A stretch of DNA of 13,145 bases from Bacteroidia bacterium (GTDB lineage: Bacteria; Bacteroidota; Bacteroidia; Bacteroidales; UBA932), in NCBI GenBank assembly GCA_021153285.1, contig JAGKTT010000050.1:1-13145 (forward strand), read 5' to 3'. The translations under genes and the position numbers were made by a program. Of the stretch, positions 7,902 through 13,145 are shown piece by piece (position 1 is the first letter of the stretch; the number at the start of each line of letters is the position of its first letter). The notes beneath the pieces are model-generated. The model saw only the letters and a program-made list of their open reading frames with translations. It ran no database searches and had not been told where the DNA came from.

Positions 7902-7925
7902 TGTTCCACGGTATTTTGTGGAACA
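7902..7925 (+). repeat. Inverted repeat just after deoC
   Basis: TGTTCCAC (7902-7909) and GTGGAACA (7918-7925) form a perfect 8-bp stem with an 8-base loop. The stem starts 3 bases after the deoC stop codon. A T-run follows only about ten bases later, so this is a poor terminator by itself. It may protect the 3' end of the mRNA or act as a weak first terminator. Confidence 0.6.
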
Positions 7926-7968
7926 ATTTGTTTGATTTTTTATAAAAATTGAACAAATTTCAAGTATT

Positions 7969-8004
7969 AAAACGGCCTCTCACATCTGTGGGAGGCCGTT
8001 TTTT
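7969..8004 (+). terminator. Strong intrinsic terminator of the ftsY-deoC unit
   Basis: The arms AAAACGGCCTCTCACA (7969-7984) and TGTGGGAGGCCGTTTT (7987-8002) pair over almost their full length with one G-U pair; sterically the loop is ATCT. A run of six T spans 7999-8004. Because the left arm starts with AAAA, the complementary strand also reads as a stem followed by T, so it could work in both directions. It separates the housekeeping genes from the surface locus. Confidence 0.93.
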
Positions 8005-8005
8005 G

Positions 8006-8042
8006 CAAATAGCCGTATTCTTTTTGAGTATACGGCTATTTG
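8006..8042. repeat. Perfect 13-bp inverted repeat upstream of the surface locus
   Basis: CAAATAGCCGTAT (8006-8018) and ATACGGCTATTTG (8030-8042) are exact reverse complements around an 11-base T-rich spacer. The repeat starts one base after the T-tract of the terminator. No T-run follows the stem on either strand, so it is not a standard terminator. Its right arm ends in TTTG, a possible -33 element for the following gene, so it could be an operator or a leader structure; that role is inferred. Confidence 0.75.
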
Positions 8043-8068
8043 TCTGGAACTTTGCCATTGTAATTAAA
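8039..8068 (+). promoter_or_regulatory. Possible promoter of the pilus-type locus
   Basis: TTTG at 8039-8042 is followed after 18 bases by TAATTAAA at 8061-8068, which keeps the TA and one T of the TAnnTTTG -7 consensus. Spacing is close to the Bacteroidota norm of about 19-20, but the -7 match is weak. It lies 10 bases before the start codon at 8079. It is the best candidate I see between the terminator and the gene. Confidence 0.3.
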
Positions 8069-8078
8069 AGAAAAAATT

Positions 8079-9653
8079 ATGAGAGGCAAATTCACACTGG
8101 TGCTGCTGGCATTGACGATGATCTCCTGCAGCAAGGATTGGACAAGAACTGATCAGAATCTGGATTATCATTATGGTCGGAAGATTCCGCACGGGAAGAT
8201 TGTATTGGGAGACCGTCTTGAGAATCCTTACACGACTGAGAATATTACGAAGGCTCTGTATTCTCTCTATCCTACAAAGGCGGATCGGGTGGATGTGAAG
8301 ACGACTAATCTTTATGTCCGTTTTCTGCCGGCAACAGAAGAAGAATTCGAAACTATTTCCCTTTTATGCCAGAATCTTACCGACCATCCTCTCGACTATG
8401 ACATTGCAGTCGAAGGTGACTGGTATCACGATCCTTCTGTTCCTGAAGAGCAGCTTACCTGGCAATATGCTGTTGTTTCGCCTGATTTCGAGTTTCCGGA
8501 AGTCGAATATGAAATTATAGATGAATGCTATATTGCAGAAAATGATCCCGGGACACGAGCGGATGGAATCGATTGGACTGCTGTGGAGCGTCAGTCATAT
8601 ATCCTTACGGGTAATCAACATAGACTTTCTGATATTCACACAAAGGCTTCCGGGAAAGTCCAGCCATCCGGTCGTATAACCATCGAGGATGAGGAATTCA
8701 ATAATGGCAAGCCTTTCGGTGTGGCAGGAGTCAGAGTATCCTGCAATTCTTTCGTGAAGTTCTCTCATTGCTATACTGACAGAGACGGATACTATCAGAT
8801 GGACAAATCTTTTGCGGCGGATCTTCGTTATCGTCTGGTATTCAAGAATGAACTGGGTTTTTCAATAGGTTTCAATATGGTGCTGGTTCCGGCTTCTGTC
8901 TCTACCCTCGGCAAGTCTGGTCCGGAAGGCGTCGATATGACCATAACCAATGATTCGGATGATAAACTTTTCCGGAGATGCGTCGTAAACAATACCGTCT
9001 ACGACTATATAAGTCGCTGCAATATTGATGATCTGGACATTGCTCCACCTCCTTCTGGGCTGAGAATCTGGATCTTGCAATCAATGGATATCGGCAGTGC
9101 TGTGATGCTGCATCACGGAGCTATATTGCGCAGCTCCCTGGTGAAATCCTTTCTTGGCGAATACTCCCGCATACTTGAATTCTTCCTTCCCGACATCACC
9201 ATCGGAACAGAAGACTCCCGTACATATAAGGAAATATATTCAGATACTTGCCACGAACTTGCCCACGCAAGCCATTTCGCTCAGGTAGGTACATCGTATT
9301 GGGATAAGTACATAAGATATATCGTCGAGTCCTTTGTGACCGCAGGAGGTGAAGTGTACGGAAGCGGATCTGGTGAGGGAGCCGGACATTGTGAGGTCAG
9401 CGAGATGTGGGCCTGGTATCTTGAAAGCAAACTTTACAAGCAGAGATATGGTGGACCCTTCCCTGCAATAGGAACCAGTTGGTGGTTCTATCCTCAGATA
9501 TTCCGTTTTATGGATGAGAGAGGATTGGATCAGGCAGAGATTTTCTCCGTTCTTGATGAGACAGTTGATTCCAGAATGGATCTTAAGAATGCGCTGCTGC
9601 TTAAGCATCCGGACAAAAGAGAAATGATCGATCAGGTTTTCAGCAGATATTGA
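8079..9653 (+). CDS. Zincin-like (HExxH) lipoprotein heading the pilus-type locus
   Basis: This 524-residue protein has a type II signal peptide with Cys17 as the lipid-anchored residue (TMISC), followed by S-K-D-W, which partly resembles the surface-export signal of Bacteroidota lipoproteins. Residues about 25-155 form an N-terminal region with NLYVRFLP, HPLDYDI and GDWYHDPS; I have the impression that this region recurs in Bacteroidales lipoproteins but know no family name. Residues about 195-270 look like a carboxypeptidase-regulatory-like beta sandwich (FGVAGVRVSC, then YTDRDGYYQM). The C-terminal part holds H392-E-L-A-H396, a zincin zinc-binding motif with E393 as catalytic base; E439 or E442 in HCEVSEMWAWYLES could be the third, gluzincin-type ligand. 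A metallopeptidase on the outer membrane or cell surface is likely; its substrate is unknown. Position directly before pilus genes suggests a role in their assembly. TRAD at 159-162 is a possible processing site. Confidence 0.75.
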   Translation: MRGKFTLVLLALTMISCSKDWTRTDQNLDYHYGRKIPHGKIVLGDRLENPYTTENITKALYSLYPTKADRVDVKTTNLYVRFLPATEEEFETISLLCQNLTDHPLDYDIAVEGDWYHDPSVPEEQLTWQYAVVSPDFEFPEVEYEIIDECYIAENDPGTRADGIDWTAVERQSYILTGNQHRLSDIHTKASGKVQPSGRITIEDEEFNNGKPFGVAGVRVSCNSFVKFSHCYTDRDGYYQMDKSFAADLRYRLVFKNELGFSIGFNMVLVPASVSTLGKSGPEGVDMTITNDSDDKLFRRCVVNNTVYDYISRCNIDDLDIAPPPSGLRIWILQSMDIGSAVMLHHGAILRSSLVKSFLGEYSRILEFFLPDITIGTEDSRTYKEIYSDTCHELAHASHFAQVGTSYWDKYIRYIVESFVTAGGEVYGSGSGEGAGHCEVSEMWAWYLESKLYKQRYGGPFPAIGTSWWFYPQIFRFMDERGLDQAEIFSVLDETVDSRMDLKNALLLKHPDKREMIDQVFSRY

Positions 9654-9654
9654 T

Positions 9655-10215
9655 ATGAAGCGATATGTAATATATGTTATGGTAGTGTTATTGGCCAGCA
9701 CTTCCTTCAAAGCCTCGGCTCAGCGTTTTTCCGTGTCTACGAATCTTCTGGACTATGTCTGTCTGGGAACCATAAATGCAGAATGCTCTTATTCTGTTTC
9801 TCGGTCTTGGAGCCTGACATTTGGAGCGGAATATAATCCTTTCACTTTCAGGGAAGGGCAGGAAGATCAATTTCAGCTCAGGCAGCAGTCATACAGCGTC
9901 GGTGCGAGGCTGTGGTCGTGGCATACTTGGTCCGGATGGTGGATTTCTGGAAATGTAAAATATCAGGAATATAATTTCGGAGGAATATTATCACGAGAAA
10001 CTGACGAAGGAGATCGTGCCGGAATCGGGCTTTATGCAGGGTATACATATATGGTGAGTCCTCATTTCAATATGGAATTCGGTTTAGGAGGCTGGGGAGG
10101 AATGGATTGGTTCCGTAGCTATTCCTGCCAGCAATGCGGACTGATACAAAATTCCGGAAGACGTTGGTTCCTACTTCCTGATGATATAATGATATCTTTG
10201 GTGTATGTGTTTTAA
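9655..10215 (+). CDS. DUF3575 family outer-membrane beta-barrel protein
   Basis: This 186-residue protein has a type I signal peptide, probably cut after ASA at residue 22 (Q23 first). The mature part opens FSVSTNLLDYVCLGTINAE and continues with alternating aromatic and polar strands. It ends ISLVYVF, with the terminal aromatic residue recognised by the BAM machinery. These features fit DUF3575, a small outer-membrane barrel family often found in Bacteroidales next to pilus-type genes. A CQQC motif stands in the last long loop, as I recall for other members, and may form a disulfide. The start is 1 base after the zincin stop codon, and its last 11 bases overlap the following lipoprotein gene. 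Its function is not known; an assembly or secretion role in the outer membrane is inferred from context. Confidence 0.8.
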   Translation: MKRYVIYVMVVLLASTSFKASAQRFSVSTNLLDYVCLGTINAECSYSVSRSWSLTFGAEYNPFTFREGQEDQFQLRQQSYSVGARLWSWHTWSGWWISGNVKYQEYNFGGILSRETDEGDRAGIGLYAGYTYMVSPHFNMEFGLGGWGGMDWFRSYSCQQCGLIQNSGRRWFLLPDDIMISLVYVF

Positions 10216-12067
10216 ACGGTTGATAGTTAGCTTGTTCCTTATAGTGGCCTGCTCCCCGGTCGGAAAGATGCAGAAGATACGTTCTGGAGAAGTGACGATG
10301 AGTCTTTCCGTTTCCGAGGAGAAGCCACTGGAAGAAGATGAAGAGAAAGATATGGTGATAGACAGTATCAGGGGAACTCTTTCTGATGGTCCTATCATAA
10401 TGAATGCGATCAGAGACACGGATACAGGTGAGATGGTAGCCACTGACATCATTTCGGCATCAAAAGTCGTCGCTCGTTTTCGTAATGTAGCTGAGCGTGC
10501 TGGTTATGTCTCTGTCAGTTTTGATGTTACAGTTCCGTCCGGAATGTCAGATTCCCAGTGGCAGCTTAAGATACAGCCCCTTATGGGGATACAGAATGAT
10601 ACGGTTCCTTTGGATGCCATTTATATTACCGGTGAGAAGTACAGGGCCGGTCAGCTTCGCGGATATGAAAGATATCGTGCCTTCCTGTCTTCGATAATTA
10701 CGGACAGTACGGACTTCATCCGTATTGGTCAGCTGGAGATCTTTCTTGAGCGACATTATCCGGAAACGTATGCGATGAAAAACGATTCTTCATTTGTCCC
10801 GGCTCCGGAAGCTGAAAATCTTTTTGGCGTCACTCAGAGAGAGGCTCTGATGCATTACTCCAAGCATCTTAAGTGGAAACGTAACGAGAGACGGAAAGAA
10901 AGAAGAAAGGCTATGTTCGATAAATATGTAAAGGACCCGATTGTTTCAGAGGGAATCAGACTTGATACAGTTCTTGTAGCTTCGGACGGAGACTTCATAT
11001 ATAGATATGTACATACTTTCAAAAGCCGTCCGCGGCTGAGAAAGGTAACAGTGTCATTGAATGGTAAATTATATGAAAAAGGACAATGCATCTATAACTT
11101 TCCTTTTCCAGATGAACTGACGTTTTATATCAGTTCCTTGGCCGGACTTGTAGACGACAGACCTAAATACCGGAGCTATGTGCTGGAAAGGAATGTCTAT
11201 GACAATACCAAGGCGTTCATTGATTTTCATCAGGGACGCTCGGATGTCGATACTTCTTTAAGTGACAATGCCTCCGAATTGAAGAGGGTTTTAAGATGTA
11301 TCGATGATGTGATGGCGAGAGATGACCTGGTGCTGGATTCATTGGTAATTGTCGCTTCCTGCTCACCGGAAGGTTCATTTGCTTCTAACAGAAGATTGTC
11401 TGCTGCACGCTCGGAGTCTGTGAGGAGCTATATCGGAGAATATGTTCCTGTGGAATGGCGTGACAGTCTGAAGGCGTCTGAACTCCCTGAAAACTGGGAA
11501 CAGTTAAGGAAGCTTGTGGCCAATGATACGGTTATCAAGCCTTCCGCTAAGGCCAGGATATTGAAAATGACCGCGGACCTGACCCATCCGGATAATGTGG
11601 AAAGAAGATTGTCCTCTCTTTCGGAATACCGCTATATGAGGGAGAAGATATATCCGAAACTTAGGAGCGTCAGTTTTGATTTCCACCTTCACCGCGTGGG
11701 AATGATCAAAGATACGGTACATACGACAGAGCTTGATACTGTATATATGGCTGGTATTGAGGCTATGAAGCAGCTGGATTACAAGAGGGCTGTGACCATT
11801 CTCCGCCCTTACGATGATTATAACTCCGCTCTTGCGTTTATGTCAGCAGACTATAATCATTCCGCCCTTGATGTTCTGGGCAGACTGGATGACAAGGATC
11901 CAAAGGTCTGTTATCTTATGGCGATGGTCCTTATCCGCTTGGAACAATTCGAGGAAGCAAGGAAATATTACGATCTCTGCCTGGCATACGATCCCTATAT
12001 GCGTCATAGGGCGAATCTGGACCCTGAAATGTATAAACTAGTTAGCGCTAATAGTAATAATTTTTAA
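10205..12067 (+). CDS. Large lipoprotein with OmpA-like domain and TPR-like C-terminus (DUF3868-type neighbourhood)
   Basis: This 620-residue protein has a lipoprotein signal peptide with Cys16 in IVAC. Residues about 70-165 look like a beta-rich N-terminal domain resembling the DUF3868-type proteins of Bacteroidales pilus loci, but the match is loose. Residues about 222-236 form a very basic helix (KWKRNERRKERRK). The OmpA-like fold lies around 330-420, with the signature ASCSPEGSFASNRRLSAAR at about 384-402. N395, LS and R402 of the peptidoglycan-binding pattern are kept, but the position of the usual Asp is Ser387, a variant I associate with the SPEG forms of this phylum. The C-terminal 100 residues (MAGIEAMKQLDYKRAVTIL, later LEQFEEARKYYDLCLAYDP) resemble TPR helices. 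The role is probably envelope anchoring or assembly for the locus; the exact function is unknown. Start overlaps DUF3575 by 11 bases. Confidence 0.75.
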   Translation: MCFKRLIVSLFLIVACSPVGKMQKIRSGEVTMSLSVSEEKPLEEDEEKDMVIDSIRGTLSDGPIIMNAIRDTDTGEMVATDIISASKVVARFRNVAERAGYVSVSFDVTVPSGMSDSQWQLKIQPLMGIQNDTVPLDAIYITGEKYRAGQLRGYERYRAFLSSIITDSTDFIRIGQLEIFLERHYPETYAMKNDSSFVPAPEAENLFGVTQREALMHYSKHLKWKRNERRKERRKAMFDKYVKDPIVSEGIRLDTVLVASDGDFIYRYVHTFKSRPRLRKVTVSLNGKLYEKGQCIYNFPFPDELTFYISSLAGLVDDRPKYRSYVLERNVYDNTKAFIDFHQGRSDVDTSLSDNASELKRVLRCIDDVMARDDLVLDSLVIVASCSPEGSFASNRRLSAARSESVRSYIGEYVPVEWRDSLKASELPENWEQLRKLVANDTVIKPSAKARILKMTADLTHPDNVERRLSSLSEYRYMREKIYPKLRSVSFDFHLHRVGMIKDTVHTTELDTVYMAGIEAMKQLDYKRAVTILRPYDDYNSALAFMSADYNHSALDVLGRLDDKDPKVCYLMAMVLIRLEQFEEARKYYDLCLAYDPYMRHRANLDPEMYKLVSANSNNF

Positions 12068-12078
12068 ATCAATCAATT

Positions 12079-13056
12079 ATGAAAAGAAAACTTTATCTTG
12101 CAGCATTTGCTGCTGTGGCATTTGCCTCTTGTAATGGAATTCTTGTCAACGAACCGGAAAATAAGTCCGGCCTTGTGACTCTTGACCTGTCGGTTCCTGT
12201 CGGTGAAACAAAGTCCGAAGGTACGGAAGATGAACGAAAGGTCACTAATCTGCAAGTTTATGTCTTTGATAGTCAAGGCGTATTGGAAGCATACAATAAT
12301 GTGAAGAATGCAACGAGCGCTTCCATACAGTGTACTCCAGGAACTAAAACTGCAGTGGCTTTGGTCAATGCACCGGAAATAAAGGATATCTCAAAATATG
12401 AAGAACTTTCCCAAAAGACTTCCGATCTTGTGGAAAACAAGAGGTATAGTCTCGTTATGGCAGGCAGTTTACCTACTGATGTCTCTGAATCATCTTCCAT
12501 TACAGTTCCTGTTACGCGACTTGCTTCCAAGATAACCCTTGGTACCATCACTAACAATATGACCCTGGATTATCTGAAAGACAAAAATTTCTCCATTCAG
12601 GCAGTCTATCTTATAAATATTGCCGGAACAACAGGTTATTTTGAAGATCTGGAACCCAAGAAATGGTATAATGAGAAGAAACACGGAAACAGTGCATACA
12701 TTCTTGATCTGATAAAGAGACTCTCGAGTGAGTATATCAATGTACCTTATGGAGAATCTTATTCATTGAACCATACTTTTTATACCTATCCTAACGGTAC
12801 GGAAACAGATTCTTCGGATGAGACTTTCGGACCACGATATACACGTCTGGTTCTGGAGGCGCGTCTTGACAATAAATTATATTATTATCCGATTTCTATC
12901 CCTGGACTGAAGAGGAATACGGCATATGAGGTCAATGTGACAATAACACGCCCGGGCTCTTCTTCGCCTGATATACCTATCGATGTGGATGACGCATCTG
13001 TCAATATAAGTATTCAGGAATGGATTGATTCAGAGGAGATTAACGAGAAGATCTAA
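12079..13056 (+). CDS. Fimbrillin family (FimA/Mfa1-like) type V pilin lipoprotein
   Basis: This 325-residue protein is a pilin precursor of the Bacteroidales type V kind, which is exported as a lipoprotein, cut on the cell surface and polymerised by strand exchange. The signal peptide ends in FASC with Cys18 lipidated. The strand SGLVTLDLSVPVG (30-42) is followed by E-T-K45-S and then KVTNLQVYVFDSQG, the arrangement in which other pilins are cut after Arg or Lys to open the strand-acceptor groove. The end of the first domain (ITVPVTRLASKITLGTI) and the C-terminal strands (DASVNISIQEWIDSEE) also fit the fold. The start lies 11 bases after the OmpA-like gene; TAATTTTT at 12058-12065 is a weak -7-like element that might add a separate promoter. 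The next gene begins 4 bases downstream. Confidence 0.87.
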   Translation: MKRKLYLAAFAAVAFASCNGILVNEPENKSGLVTLDLSVPVGETKSEGTEDERKVTNLQVYVFDSQGVLEAYNNVKNATSASIQCTPGTKTAVALVNAPEIKDISKYEELSQKTSDLVENKRYSLVMAGSLPTDVSESSSITVPVTRLASKITLGTITNNMTLDYLKDKNFSIQAVYLINIAGTTGYFEDLEPKKWYNEKKHGNSAYILDLIKRLSSEYINVPYGESYSLNHTFYTYPNGTETDSSDETFGPRYTRLVLEARLDNKLYYYPISIPGLKRNTAYEVNVTITRPGSSSPDIPIDVDDASVNISIQEWIDSEEINEKI

Positions 13057-13060
13057 GATT

Positions 13061-13145
13061 ATGCGATTCAAGGTGTATGATATGTTGACGTCTGCACTGG
13101 TATTGATTTCTTGTGCCGGATGTTCCGTGAAGGAGGATAGAGGAG
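13061..13145 (+). CDS. Probable Mfa2/FimB-family pilus anchor lipoprotein, 3' end missing
   Basis: Only the first 28 residues are in the window (MRFKVYDMLTSALVLISCAGC, then SVKEDRG). They show a lipoprotein signal peptide with two candidate anchor cysteines: Cys18 in LISC, the better lipobox, or Cys21 in CAGC. C-S-V-K-E-D-R is the usual mature start of the Mfa2/FimB family, which anchors type V pili to the outer membrane and limits their length; that favours Cys21. The position right after a pilin gene, 4 bases apart, supports the call. The rest of the protein lies beyond the window, so domain content cannot be checked. Confidence 0.65.
   Translation, partial: MRFKVYDMLTSALVLISCAGCSVKEDRG

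Noticed and set aside
7902..7925. Half sites resembling the ParB-binding parS sequence (TGTTCCAC and GTGGAACA).
   Set aside because: In parS the halves are joined directly, while here 8 bases separate them. The position right after a stop codon fits an RNA hairpin better.
8006..8042. Inverted repeats as borders of an invertible, phase-variable promoter.
   Set aside because: Only 11 bases lie between the arms, too few to carry a promoter, and no invertase gene is visible.
7949..8152. Short + strand open frame running through the terminator and hairpin region.
   Set aside because: It spans a strong terminator and the perfect inverted repeat, and overlaps the lipoprotein signal peptide in another frame.
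9240..9710. Antisense open frame of 156 codons opposite the zincin gene end.
   Set aside because: It lies wholly opposite convincing coding sequence, has no recognisable domain or leader, and its translation is not protein-like.

Overview
The window looks like Bacteroidales (Bacteroidota) chromosome. The signs are: a Bacteroidota-type L33 followed by a DUF4295 gene; DUF4296, DUF3575 and FimA/Mfa1-type pilin families that I know mainly from this phylum; a TAnnTTTG-type promoter element before ftsY; and A/T-rich start regions almost without Shine-Dalgarno sequences. I cannot name the genus. All genes I can support lie on the + strand. I see no rRNA, tRNA, CRISPR array, insertion sequence or integrase.

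Region 1 (1-405) is the end of a ribosomal-protein operon: the 3' part of rpmG (L33), then a 51-residue DUF4295 protein, closed by a strong intrinsic terminator.

Region 2 (about 423-8004) is a tightly packed housekeeping unit: ftsY (SRP receptor GTPase), pheT (Phe-tRNA synthetase beta), a DUF4296 lipoprotein, an amidohydrolase of the aminofutalosine/guanine-deaminase type, a radical SAM protein of the TYW1-like group, dtd (D-aminoacyl-tRNA deacylase) and deoC (deoxyribose-phosphate aldolase). Gaps run from 1-base overlaps to 14 bases, so one transcript from the promoter before ftsY is plausible. It ends in a long hairpin terminator after deoC. The unit mixes protein targeting, tRNA charging and proofreading, and nucleoside salvage.

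Region 3 (8079-13145, running off the end) is a cell-surface locus of the type V (FimA/Mfa1-like) pilus kind. In order it holds a lipoprotein with a zincin HExxH motif and a carboxypeptidase-regulatory-like beta-sandwich, a DUF3575 outer-membrane barrel, a large lipoprotein with an OmpA-like domain and a TPR-like C-terminus, a fimbrillin-type pilin lipoprotein, and the first residues of a probable Mfa2/FimB-family anchor lipoprotein. The genes are 1 to 11 bases apart or overlap, so they probably form one operon. The spacer before it carries three hairpins in a row, the last touching the presumed promoter. The main open question is what the leading zincin-like lipoprotein does; pilin processing is an attractive but unproven idea.
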